Positions 7,418-14,533 of a stretch of DNA of 64,000 bases are shown piece by piece. The DNA comes from Actinospineispora eucalypti (GTDB lineage: Bacteria; Actinomycetota; Actinomycetes; Mycobacteriales; Pseudonocardiaceae): NCBI GenBank assembly GCA_014208095.1, contig JACHMT010000001.1, positions 1,054,001-1,118,000 of the forward strand, given 5' to 3'. Every line of letters starts with the position of its first letter. Within the stretch, counting starts at the first letter, position 1. The position numbers and the translations under genes are program-made. The notes under the pieces were generated by a model. It was given only the letters and a program-made list of their open reading frames with translations, had not been told where the DNA came from and did not search any database.

Positions 7418-10400
7418 ATGATGAGTAGGGTGCAGATTTTTTGGGGAAGCGAGCCGGCACACCAGTCGGAACGCGACTTTCTCCGCACCCTGGGTGCAGA
7501 CTTTGAGCAGGCGGGTGTCGACGCGTTAGTGCTCGCTAATTTCTATCTCTGTAATGCTTTGCAGGTCGACTTTCTGGTAATCACGTCGAAGAGCGTTTGC
7601 CACATTGAGCTGAAGAATTATGACGGCAAGCTGCGGGGAGGTCGGAACGGGGCCTGGCAAGTCCGCGATGCTAACGGTTCCTGGCGTGAGATGTCGAGTG
7701 TGAACCCGTACGAGCAGACGGTTCGTCAGCGCTTCGCTCTCAGCGACGATCTTCAAGCATTTGCCACTAAGCATGGGGAGCTAGCCCGTCCGCCACGGGG
7801 GCAGTTCTATCGATGGTTTGAGAGCGTGACATGTATCTTTCCAAAGATGGCTGTTGGGTCGAAGGTGCCCAGTGACTACAAGGTGCAGACTCTCGGCTAT
7901 CCTGAAACTGTAAGCTTGGCGTGCGGTACGGATACGAGTTTCCCTTGGACGTTGGGCGACTGGCTGGAGTTTGTAAAGTTCTTAGGACTAACCGCAGCAG
8001 CGACAACACCCCGAGATGATCGTGAAAATGTTGTAGACATTGTTGCTGCCTACCAGCAAGCTTTCGCCGACGTCTATCGGGCCGATTTGCACGAACACGT
8101 GGCGACACCGCTGATCATGGATGGTGCGGGTAGCGCCCAGCCCATCGATCAACTGCTTCAGGCGGGGAAGTCGGTGCAACTGGTCGGCGCCTCGGGAACT
8201 GGCAAGAGCCACCTGGCGCTACACACCGCGTTGGCCACTTCGGAGCAGTGGCTGCCAATCTTAGTGCGGGCACGCACCTACGAAGGGCGCTTGTCGCGAC
8301 TGCTTGATCGCAGTGTGGCGCCGATGACAGTCCAAACAGCCCAACAACTGATGGGTGCAGCCGCCCGCGCCTCGACGCCGATCCTGCTGATACTGGATGG
8401 CTTCAATGAATGTGCGGCAAGTCGACGCGAGCAGCTGCTCGCTGATCTCCTTGCCTTGCGGCGACGTGTAAGCCTGCTGGTCCTGTTGACGACACAAGAG
8501 GTTGTGCAGCAGCCGGCCGGGTTCGAGCTCACGGCTATCTCGATGGGCGCGCTATCGGCGAGCGACCGCCGAGCGGTACTGGCTTCGTACAATGCGGCAG
8601 CTATAGCAGACATGTGCGAACCGTTCCAGACAGCGTTCGAGTTGTCGATGGCGGCATCATGCGCGGCGGAACTAGCAGTGCCGGTTAGTCGCGGTCAGCT
8701 CTTTGACGCCTTCGTGCGTCAAAGCCTCAGTGATCTGCCTGCGCCTGCTGCAACGCGCGCCGCGCTGCGGCAGCTCGCATTACAGATGGACGAGGCACTG
8801 GTGGTGGCCTTGCCAATCGACGTCGCGCGCCGGCGTGCGGAACGGGCGGTCGGAACGAGCGCGGAAGCGTACGTCACGCTGGACAATCTGTTTCACTGTC
8901 GCCTGGTCCGGTTACAGCAAGGCTCATTCGCATTTGCGCATGAGCTGATTGGGCGGTTTCTGGTCGGTGAAGCCCTATTACTGGAATCCCAGCATCCTGA
9001 GCGAGTGGTTACGGAACTCAAACGGCCCCGGCATGCCGACCTCGTCGAGCTGGTGCTACCATTGGAGCCGGAGCTTCCTCGCCTCCGCGGACTCCTGGAC
9101 GGCTTGGCGAGCGCCAAGCTCTACTTGATGGCCGCCGAGTCGGAACTGGGTGCCGTTGCCGCTCGCGTGGCGGCGGCTGAACTGCATGACGTGGCCGGCA
9201 AGCTCACTGCCTTGATGGGGCGGGCTGAACTGCGAGTTGTCGATCTTGATTCACACCCTCGGGCTGTGCTGTCTGAGGTACTACTAACCGACGCCGACGC
9301 AGCCAAGCTGACCGCATTGGCGCAGCTGTTACCTGCTCAGGAATACCTGGCGGAGGCGATTGCGCTGCTTGATGCGACCGATCGGGTACTCGGTCGCGCG
9401 AAGGGGCACGCTGGCTGGGAGCTAGGGCGTCGGCTGCCGCCAAGTGCGCTCGCCGCCACCGTAGCCAGCGGTCTGTCAGGTGGTCCAACACCGCGCTTAC
9501 CCGCCGCGCTTGTGATCGAGGGGTGCGAGCACGGGCGATACGACCGCGAATTCGGTCGAAGGCCCGGGCCACGCGTCGAGCCTCACATCCTTCACGAGCT
9601 TATCGACGGGACGGTGCCAACCAGCTTCAGCCGTTTGACGTTGTTGTGTGTGCTGTGCAAGACGATTGATGATTCGGAGGTCGCGCGCGCGTTCCCGGTA
9701 CTGCTGGAAAAGTGCTGGCGTTCAGGGGCTTACCATGTGCGTTTGCAAGCACTCGAGGCTGCTCAAATGATCAGTCAGACGGTCACCGCCGATACCCGAG
9801 AGCAGATTGTCTCGCTGCTTGAGGGGTTCGATGTTTCAAACAATATCATGCTGTCATCAATGCTTGTCGATGTGCTCAACACCTACGGACTGGTTGAACC
9901 GCCCGGTTCGGTTGAGGCAATCGCCGACGACATCCAATCACTCCTGATAGCGCCGGAAAGCGACAAAGTCTATCGTGCAGCATACTATATCTACAGCAGT
10001 CAGTTTGAGGATGTTGTAGCCGCACCTTATTGCGAAGCCATTGCCAAGTTAGCTCCCGATGACCGCTCTCAGCTGCTCTCGCTCGCTGCCCGTGGTGGCG
10101 GCTATAGTCCGCTTTTTGTCGCGAGCCTGATGGGGGAGCTGATGCGGGCACCATCTCCAGCTGTCTTGCCGGCCTTCCGCTACCACGTACGCTACCCACC
10201 GGCTGACTCCGGAGCGCCGCAAGAAGACACGGCCTGCTTCGTGCGGGCTTTTCAAGGGCTGGCTATCGTCGGCGCCCCGTTTGAGCTCCTGCCCGAGCCG
10301 AGCAGTGGTGATCAAGCCGCCTGGAGCTGTTACGCAGAAATAGTCTACTTGCTGAACTGTCCGGATATCAACGAGCACGCCGACCGACTGGCTGCCGTGT

Positions 10401-10753
10401 GGCAGCGGCTAGTTGAAGATCTCAGTCACGCGGCCGTCGATCCCATGTACCAGTTCGATCATGCGTGGATACTGGATCACGAAGACGCGGGGCGGCTGAG
10501 TCTAATGCCGCAGATTCTGAAGGTTTGTCGGAATGACGTTGGTCGACTCTTGGAACCGGCGCTCGAAGATCTAGCCGATCTGACCTCAATCTTTAACCAT
10601 GTCGACCCTCTCAGGCGTGGAAAATTTGTGATCCGTACGCTCGGCCAAACGGGGTCTAAGCACGTGATTCAGAGCCTGGAACGATACGTTGAAGATCCGG
10701 ACCTGGGGCCTACAGCCCTGGAGGCTATTCGGGCGCTACGCGCCAACGATTGA
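7418..10753 (+). CDS. NERD nuclease-STAND NTPase-helical repeat protein, candidate antiphage sensor
   Basis: An 1111-residue multidomain protein. Residues about 15-130 match the NERD (nuclease-related) domain, with Glu in SERDF, the QVDFLVI strand and the HIELKNY strand giving a PD-(D/E)xK-like active site. A P-loop follows at about 255-264 (LVGASGTGKSHLA) and a Walker B/NACHT-like box at about 322-332 (LLILDGFNECA). The remaining 700 residues are Leu/Ala-rich helices; the last part (VIQSLERYVEDPDLG) looks like HEAT repeats. This nuclease-STAND NTPase-repeat layout is that of bNACHT/Avs-type immune proteins, where the repeats sense phage and the N-terminal domain is the effector. No partner gene is obligatory. 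Defence function is inferred. GC content is low for this chromosome. Confidence 0.88.
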   Translation: MMSRVQIFWGSEPAHQSERDFLRTLGADFEQAGVDALVLANFYLCNALQVDFLVITSKSVCHIELKNYDGKLRGGRNGAWQVRDANGSWREMSSVNPYEQTVRQRFALSDDLQAFATKHGELARPPRGQFYRWFESVTCIFPKMAVGSKVPSDYKVQTLGYPETVSLACGTDTSFPWTLGDWLEFVKFLGLTAAATTPRDDRENVVDIVAAYQQAFADVYRADLHEHVATPLIMDGAGSAQPIDQLLQAGKSVQLVGASGTGKSHLALHTALATSEQWLPILVRARTYEGRLSRLLDRSVAPMTVQTAQQLMGAAARASTPILLILDGFNECAASRREQLLADLLALRRRVSLLVLLTTQEVVQQPAGFELTAISMGALSASDRRAVLASYNAAAIADMCEPFQTAFELSMAASCAAELAVPVSRGQLFDAFVRQSLSDLPAPAATRAALRQLALQMDEALVVALPIDVARRRAERAVGTSAEAYVTLDNLFHCRLVRLQQGSFAFAHELIGRFLVGEALLLESQHPERVVTELKRPRHADLVELVLPLEPELPRLRGLLDGLASAKLYLMAAESELGAVAARVAAAELHDVAGKLTALMGRAELRVVDLDSHPRAVLSEVLLTDADAAKLTALAQLLPAQEYLAEAIALLDATDRVLGRAKGHAGWELGRRLPPSALAATVASGLSGGPTPRLPAALVIEGCEHGRYDREFGRRPGPRVEPHILHELIDGTVPTSFSRLTLLCVLCKTIDDSEVARAFPVLLEKCWRSGAYHVRLQALEAAQMISQTVTADTREQIVSLLEGFDVSNNIMLSSMLVDVLNTYGLVEPPGSVEAIADDIQSLLIAPESDKVYRAAYYIYSSQFEDVVAAPYCEAIAKLAPDDRSQLLSLAARGGGYSPLFVASLMGELMRAPSPAVLPAFRYHVRYPPADSGAPQEDTACFVRAFQGLAIVGAPFELLPEPSSGDQAAWSCYAEIVYLLNCPDINEHADRLAAVWQRLVEDLSHAAVDPMYQFDHAWILDHEDAGRLSLMPQILKVCRNDVGRLLEPALEDLADLTSIFNHVDPLRRGKFVIRTLGQTGSKHVIQSLERYVEDPDLGPTALEAIRALRAND

Positions 10754-10800
10754 CCTTACGTCCTGTGTGTCTAGAGATTCCGCCCACGGCCTGACACCGG

Positions 10801-10956
10801 CTAGCGGGGTCTCCATAGCGTTCGTGAGGACGGCCCGCCCTGGACAGGGGAGGCCATCGATCCAGATTCCCAAGCGGCTCGGGTAGGCGCGCGAATACGC
10901 TCTTTGCCGATATATCGCTCCAAGGTGCCGACTGCCAGACTGCTCAACGTGCTCAT
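10801..10956 (-). CDS. Doubtful 51-codon frame starting in repeat copy B
   Basis: Starts MSTLSSLAVGTLERY, aligned at its start with the minus-strand frame in repeat copy A (MRMLGSLV). The two share the first eight codons in pattern and then diverge. The rest is Arg/Pro/Ser-rich and does not look like a stable protein. It may be a truncated member of a gene family that carries the repeat as its upstream region. No Shine-Dalgarno is evident. Confidence 0.15.
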   Translation of the reverse strand: MSTLSSLAVGTLERYIGKERIRAPTRAAWESGSMASPVQGGPSSRTLWRPR

Positions 10957-11056
10957 GCGTCGACTCGTCTCACTTGGGTCACAGCTCGGTCTCAACGTTG
11001 AGTGTTAATCCATTTGGACCTAGACCGTCACTCCGGCTGGGTGTGTACTGCTGCGC
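10937..11056. repeat. Diverged 120-bp direct repeat, copy B
   Basis: Partner of 220-339, same orientation, 10.7 kb apart, same length without gaps. The conserved core CAACGTTG is at about 10993-11000. It lies 118 bases upstream of the membrane module starting at 11175, as copy A lies 223 bases upstream of the operon starting at 563. Divergence of about one in five positions shows it is an old duplication or a conserved regulatory block, not a recent insertion. Confidence 0.75.
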
Positions 11057-11147
11057 TGGCTGCGGAGATGGCCGATGATGGCGCGCGTTTGCCGAAACAA
11101 GTAACTGACTTTGAGTAACCTTTGTATCGAGTACGCATAGCAGATAA

Positions 11148-11153
11148 TATAAT
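11148..11153 (+). promoter_or_regulatory. TATAAT -10-like box upstream of the membrane module
   Basis: A perfect TATAAT in an AT-rich tract, placed so that transcription would start near 11160, just before the AGGAGA Shine-Dalgarno (11162-11167). No good -35 lies at 17 bases; TTTGTA at 11121 is too far. A moderate candidate only. Confidence 0.4.
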
Positions 11154-11174
11154 CAGCTTTAGGAGATTGCAGCC

Positions 11175-11465
11175 GTGTCCGCTTATGAGAGCTTTTTGCC
11201 TTTGTCCAGTCGGGCATGGAGTTCAGGGTGGTCGGCATTCTGGCGACTGGCCACGATAGTGGTAGCGATACTCTGGGGGATACTCGCGTGCAGCCCGGAA
11301 GGTAGCGCAGTAGCGCTGTGCGATTTAAGTTTCCATTGGGCGCTGCGCGTGTTCGTCGACCTGTTTGTGGCACTTTGGCTGTGGTCGAAGATCGTCCTCT
11401 TGATGCCGAGGTGCATTCGCCATCCGTATTTCGCTTGGCGGCGTTTCGTGCGTACGGAGGGGTAG
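11175..11465 (+). CDS. Small two-helix membrane protein
   Basis: A 96-residue product from a GTG start with AGGAGA eight bases upstream. Two hydrophobic segments are present, about 25-40 (LATIVVAILWGILAC) and 55-78 (ALRVFVDLFVALWLW), with basic C-terminal residues that suggest both ends face the cytoplasm. No family is recognised. The stop codon is only three bases before the TTG start of the next membrane gene, so the two are surely one transcriptional unit. Located just downstream of repeat copy B in the defence-like island. Confidence 0.65.
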   Translation: MSAYESFLPLSSRAWSSGWSAFWRLATIVVAILWGILACSPEGSAVALCDLSFHWALRVFVDLFVALWLWSKIVLLMPRCIRHPYFAWRRFVRTEG

Positions 11466-11468
11466 GCA

Positions 11469-12344
11469 TTGTTGCGAAGCTTCTTGAGCTGGTTGAACCA
11501 ATATGTGCTCGACCGCGGGCTGATTGGTCTGGTCAGCGGCGCGCTCGGCATACTTGCGTTCGGCGGCACGCTGAGCGTGGTGTTTGGGAGCACGGCGATC
11601 CGAGCCGCAGCGATCGTCATTGTGCTGTTCGCAAACTTAGGCCTAATGGCGTACCTCCTTGCAAGCACCGGCGAAAGCCGAAAGACCCTCCAGCGTGCTG
11701 AACGGTTGTTGGCCCGGTACTGTGAAGTTATAAACGAACGGCTTGGCCAGTCGTGGCGAATCAAGACGTACAGTTCTTACACCGATATCGACGCCAATGG
11801 TGACTGTCGCCAGACCGTGAAGGTTTCGCTGGTGGTCGAGAGTGAGCACCTCGAGTTCTTCCGAATCAGGATTGGGCCGGGCTGGCAGCAGTCAAGCCGC
11901 ATCCAGAGAAGAGTTAAGGCAGATGTTAGCAGTCTGCTTGTCGATAAGGCTGGCGGCGTGCGCTGGGACGTTACAAAGGCCTGGCTAACCGATGGCCGAC
12001 TAGAAATTTTGGCACACTGTCCGATGTCGGCCCTTAAAGGCGCGGAGATCGCGTTTCAGATCGACCTTGACTGGCCGGCCAAGTGTTCGAGGTTGGTGCG
12101 TGATCGCGAGCCAGATACATTCCTACTGAGCTTCAGCAGACCGATCGAGGAGTTCACGATCACCGTTGTCCTGCCGCGAGGTGTCAAAGCTTTTTATGAG
12201 TTGATCAACTTGAAAGAGTCTGAGGACTGTAACTTCGGCTCGGAAGATCTACAAGACGGTCGGCAGCAGGTCAAGGTCTCGGTGGCCAACGCGACACCAA
12301 TGAGGAAGCAGGGCTTCAAGCTGGACATACGAAAGGGGAGGTGA
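11469..12344 (+). CDS. Two-helix membrane protein with cytosolic beta-rich domain
   Basis: A 291-residue product. The TTG start at 11469 is supported by GGAGGGG five bases upstream. Two membrane helices are seen at about 17-37 and 43-65, then an amphipathic linker (SRKTLQRAERLLARY) and a long soluble domain of about 200 residues with alternating hydrophobic residues that suggest beta strands. The overall layout (two helices then a beta-rich cytosolic domain) resembles the S-2TMbeta effector type described beside CD-NTases, but no CD-NTase is present and I see no diagnostic motif. Together with the 11175 gene it forms module B of the island. The stop codon lies inside a terminator stem. Confidence 0.7.
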   Translation: MLRSFLSWLNQYVLDRGLIGLVSGALGILAFGGTLSVVFGSTAIRAAAIVIVLFANLGLMAYLLASTGESRKTLQRAERLLARYCEVINERLGQSWRIKTYSSYTDIDANGDCRQTVKVSLVVESEHLEFFRIRIGPGWQQSSRIQRRVKADVSSLLVDKAGGVRWDVTKAWLTDGRLEILAHCPMSALKGAEIAFQIDLDWPAKCSRLVRDREPDTFLLSFSRPIEEFTITVVLPRGVKAFYELINLKESEDCNFGSEDLQDGRQQVKVSVANATPMRKQGFKLDIRKGR

Positions 12345-12358
12345 TCCTTCACCTCCCC
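12335..12358 (+). terminator. Stem-loop terminator after membrane module B
   Basis: GGGGAGGTG pairs with CACCTCCCC around a six-base loop (ATCCTT), and the stem can be extended by ACGAA/TTCGT after a small bulge. It overlaps the last codons of the upstream gene. There is no U-tract, as is common in actinomycetes. Confidence 0.8.
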
Positions 12359-12382
12359 ACTTCGTACATCTGGCAAGACGTC

Positions 12383-12427
12383 TCAGGTGTCGCCACCGTC
12401 GTCGCCGCCGAAAGCTTGCTTGCTCAC
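12383..12427 (-). CDS. 14-residue microORF with strong expression signals
   Basis: Reads MSKQAFGGDDGGDT from a GTG start. An AAGGAG Shine-Dalgarno lies six bases upstream (12434-12439) and a perfect TATAAT lies further upstream (12452-12457), giving a leader of about 18 bases. The peptide is short, acidic and Gly-rich and I cannot match it to a family. The signals are better than those of most genes in the island. It points toward the 3-prime end of membrane module B. It could be a signal peptide, a RiPP-like precursor fragment or a regulatory leader; it could also be chance, since only 14 codons are present. Confidence 0.4.
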   Translation of the reverse strand: MSKQAFGGDDGGDT

Positions 12428-12451
12428 TGCGATCTCCTTCTTACGAGGCCT

Positions 12452-12457
12452 ATTATA
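12452..12457 (-). promoter_or_regulatory. TATAAT -10 box for the microORF
   Basis: On the minus strand the sequence reads TTGATC, 14 bases, TATAAT, then AAGGAG and the GTG start. The -35 spacing is short; TGTTTG at 17 bases is a weaker alternative. The spacer contains a hairpin (ATCAAGC-TTTT-GCTTGAT on the plus strand, 12457-12474) that could be an operator. Confidence 0.45.
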
Positions 12458-12474
12458 TCAAGCTTTTGCTTGAT
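12457..12474. promoter_or_regulatory. Inverted repeat in the microORF promoter
   Basis: Seven-base arms ATCAAGC/GCTTGAT around TTTT, located between and over the presumed -35 and -10 elements. Placement fits a repressor operator, but it might also serve as a weak terminator on the plus strand. Confidence 0.4.
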
Positions 12475-12752
12475 CAAACAGGCCTCTCCGAGTGGGTAAG
12501 AGCGTCTCTCGTAGCGGGAAGCGCTCCCTGTCAGGGAGCGCCACAGTACACGCATCTGATGCCCGGTGCCGAGGGTGACGCGCGAAGAAGATCGCTACTT
12601 GTGCTCGAACCACGCGATCGAGGATTGGCAAGATGAGACATGGCTACGGAGTGTTCTTGAACCTTGACTGGGAGTGTGGCGGGCTTCCTTCTGGGGAGTG
12701 ATGCTCCGCCAAAGTCGGCGGTAACGCTGAGCAGGTCGGTAGGTGAGCGCTG
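12475..12752. other. Non-coding stretch with a 21-bp palindrome
   Basis: No gene is supported. At 12522-12542 GCGCTCCCTG and CAGGGAGCGC flank a single T, forming a perfect interrupted palindrome. The remaining sequence has mixed composition, falling between the low-GC island and the high-GC chromosome. No tRNA fold was recognised. Confidence 0.45.
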
Positions 12753-13046
12753 TCAGTCAGCTAGCCGGACTCCGTATTTGCGCAGCAGCCGCCTGATCGT
12801 TTTGAGGCTGCAGCCGTACTCTGCGGCCAGTTCCGGACCGGTTGTGCCGTTGCGGTAAGCGGTGATCAGCTTTTGTACACCGGCTTCGCCGAGGCGCTCC
12901 GCGAGTGACAGAGCCCGTCGGGGCTGGAAACGTGGCTCGGACGCTGCCGCGCGCTCAGCGGCCGGCACCTTCGCCCAGTGCTTAACCATGTCCAGTAGTC
13001 GCCGGACCGGCGGACGGGGGTATGACAGGGCCTCCTTGAGGTCCAC
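12753..13046 (-). CDS. Recombinase-type helix-turn-helix protein at the island border
   Basis: A 97-residue product whose C-terminal half (AYRNGTTGPELAAEYGCSLKTI) is the helix-turn-helix seen at the end of serine recombinases and in small free-standing actinomycete proteins. There is no catalytic recombinase domain. The GTG start at 13046 is uncertain: an AAGGAGG occurs inside the frame and ATG 12990 is an alternative. It stands exactly where base composition changes from the island to core-like chromosome, so it may be the remnant of an integration module, or a small regulator. It faces toward the island. Confidence 0.6.
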   Translation of the reverse strand: MDLKEALSYPRPPVRRLLDMVKHWAKVPAAERAAASEPRFQPRRALSLAERLGEAGVQKLITAYRNGTTGPELAAEYGCSLKTIRRLLRKYGVRLAD

Positions 13047-13100
13047 AAGTAGGAGGCTCGTGCTCGCGGAGAGCGCGGGCCTTTCTTGTTTCGCGTGTCG

Positions 13101-13146
13101 TGTGGGGGCCGAGCCCCCACACCCCGGCCGGGGGCGAAGCCCCCGG
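13101..13146. terminator. Two tandem GC-rich hairpins after the TetR gene
   Basis: First stem TGTGGGGGC/GCCCCCACA with a CGA loop (13101-13121), second stem CCGGGGGC/GCCCCCGG with a GAA loop (13128-13146). They lie just downstream of the tetR-type gene that ends at 13199 and before the HTH gene, so they probably end transcription on the minus strand. Confidence 0.75.
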
Positions 13147-13198
13147 ACCCCCTGCGGTGGGTGCGTTGGGTGGTTGGGCGCGCCGGTAGCGGGGGCGC

Positions 13199-13786
13199 TC
13201 AGGGGTGCTCGTCGGTGTTGGTGGCGGTGGTTATGTGGGTGAACAGGGCGGCGCGGATTCGGGTGCGGGCTTGGCGGGACCAGTCGGTGTCGTGATCGGC
13301 CAGGTCGAGGGCGGCGCTGGTGTTGAGCAGGGCGCCGAAGGCCAGGAAGGCCTTTATGGTGACCGGGTCCAGTTGGGCGGTCGCCGCGACCGCCTGCCAG
13401 AGGCGGCCGTAGCTGTCCCGGACCGCCGCCTGGATTTCGCTGTCGCCGCTGGCGGCCAGGCCCTGCAGCTGCAGCAGCAGGGTGGTCCGGTCGGCCAGCA
13501 TCGCGTCGTACTCCGCGCCCATGGCGGACAGCGCCTCGATGCCCTCCAGGCCGCCGGCCGCGGCCGTCATGGCTATCGTCATCCGGGCGAACGCCGCGTC
13601 GACCACCTCCAGGAACAGGCGCTTCTTGCTGCCGAAGATCCGGAACACGTAGGCCTGGGTGATTCCGGCGCGGCGGGCGATGGTCTCGGCCGACGTGCCG
13701 TGCAGGCCGGTGGCGGCGAACTCGCGCTCGGCCACCGCGAGCACCTGCTCGCGGCGTTGCCGCGCGGTCATCCGGGTGAGAGCCAT
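13199..13786 (-). CDS. TetR/AcrR family transcriptional regulator
   Basis: A 195-residue regulator with the standard N-terminal DNA-binding domain: FAATGLHGTSAETIARRAGITQAYVFRIFGSKKRLF at about residues 23-58, then a ligand-binding helical domain. It follows the RsbW-like ATPase gene in the same direction after about 30 bases. The small palindrome AACTAGTT (13808-13815) just upstream could be part of an autoregulatory site. There is no obvious divergent target gene, so the regulon cannot be read from context. Confidence 0.9.
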   Translation of the reverse strand: MALTRMTARQRREQVLAVAEREFAATGLHGTSAETIARRAGITQAYVFRIFGSKKRLFLEVVDAAFARMTIAMTAAAGGLEGIEALSAMGAEYDAMLADRTTLLLQLQGLAASGDSEIQAAVRDSYGRLWQAVAATAQLDPVTIKAFLAFGALLNTSAALDLADHDTDWSRQARTRIRAALFTHITTATNTDEHP

Positions 13787-13816
13787 GCGCTAAGTATGGT
13801 GGTTGCTAACTAGTTC

Positions 13817-14269
13817 CTAGCCGTTGTCCCGCAGGATTCGTTCGAGCGTCTCGTCGATGGCCGAGGGCTCGAGTGTCCAGGGCGGGGCGTCGGGCGCGGC
13901 GAGCTCGACCCAGACGCGCTTGCCGCCGGGATAGGGCTCGCTGCCCCATCGGCGGGCCAGGCCGGCGATCAGTTGCATGCCGTAGCCGCGGAACTCGCTC
14001 GGCGCCGGTTCGCGGATCACCGGGTGGACCGGCGAGGCGTCGGTCACCGCCACGGACAGCGTGGGCCAGTGCCAGAGGATCTGCACGTGCACGCGCGGGG
14101 TTTCGCTCGCGTGCTCGAACACGTTCGTGACGAGTTCGGACAGCAGCAGCATCCCGTCGGTACACAGCGACCGGTCGAGCGCCCACCCGCCGGCCACGTC
14201 GGCCAACCAGCGGCGGGCCACGGCCGGCGCGTTCGCGTCGACCGGGAGTGTGGTGGCCGCTGCTGGCAT
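13817..14269 (-). CDS. RsbW-like ATP-binding protein (HATPase_c_2)
   Basis: A 150-residue single-domain GHKL ATPase of the anti-sigma factor/serine kinase type common in actinomycetes. The N box is LLLSELVTNVFEHA, and the later ATP-lid motif is RGYGMQLIAGLARRWG. Members bind sigma or anti-sigma-antagonist proteins and are usually orphan. No partner gene is adjacent. Length is normal. The ATG at 14269 gives a start near the usual N-terminal segment. Confidence 0.9.
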   Translation of the reverse strand: MPAAATTLPVDANAPAVARRWLADVAGGWALDRSLCTDGMLLLSELVTNVFEHASETPRVHVQILWHWPTLSVAVTDASPVHPVIREPAPSEFRGYGMQLIAGLARRWGSEPYPGGKRVWVELAAPDAPPWTLEPSAIDETLERILRDNG

Positions 14270-14345
14270 CGGTTTCTCGCGCTCCGGTTGTGGCCGGTAC
14301 TGCCTGCCGATCTACCCGACCGGACCACGGGGCAAACCACTTAGA

Positions 14346-14444
14346 GCGGGTTGAGGCGGACCAGCTGGTCGTAGGGGGCGAGAACCTGCGAGGCCCGGCA
14401 TCACTCCGTCGACGGAGACGTTCGTGACGGTGGTCAGTTTCATG
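14346..14444 (-). pseudogene. N-terminal remnant of a RibD/DHFR-like reductase
   Basis: From ATG 14444 the frame reads MKLTTVTNVSVDGVMPGLAG, which is the highly conserved N-terminus of actinomycete dihydrofolate reductase-family (RibD C-terminal domain) proteins. The similarity stops after about 20 codons and the frame continues as unrelated sequence. It appears to be the leftover 5-prime end of a deleted gene. The 14270-14533 gap contains nothing else I can support. Confidence 0.65.
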
Positions 14445-14533
14445 GTCGCGGGTCTTCTCTCGTGGGTGTCCGTTCATCCCCGCCGCGAACGGCCGCGCCC
14501 CGATCCGACACCGCGTCCGAAACTTTTCGCGAC

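Larger units (their letters stand above)
10754..11174. other. Intergenic region holding repeat copy B
   Basis: About 420 bases separate the NERD-STAND gene from the next membrane module. It contains a doubtful 51-codon minus-strand frame (10801-10956), repeat copy B (10937-11056), and an AT-rich promoter-like tract just upstream of 11175. I see no terminator with a strong stem after 10753. Confidence 0.5.

Noticed and set aside
220..11056. 120-bp repeats as attL/attR of an integrated element
   Set aside because: They differ at about one in five positions, no integrase or tRNA is associated, and the island extends beyond the right copy.
12480..12650. tRNA gene at the island border
   Set aside because: A few tRNA-like words occur, but no cloverleaf with acceptor stem and T-arm could be drawn.
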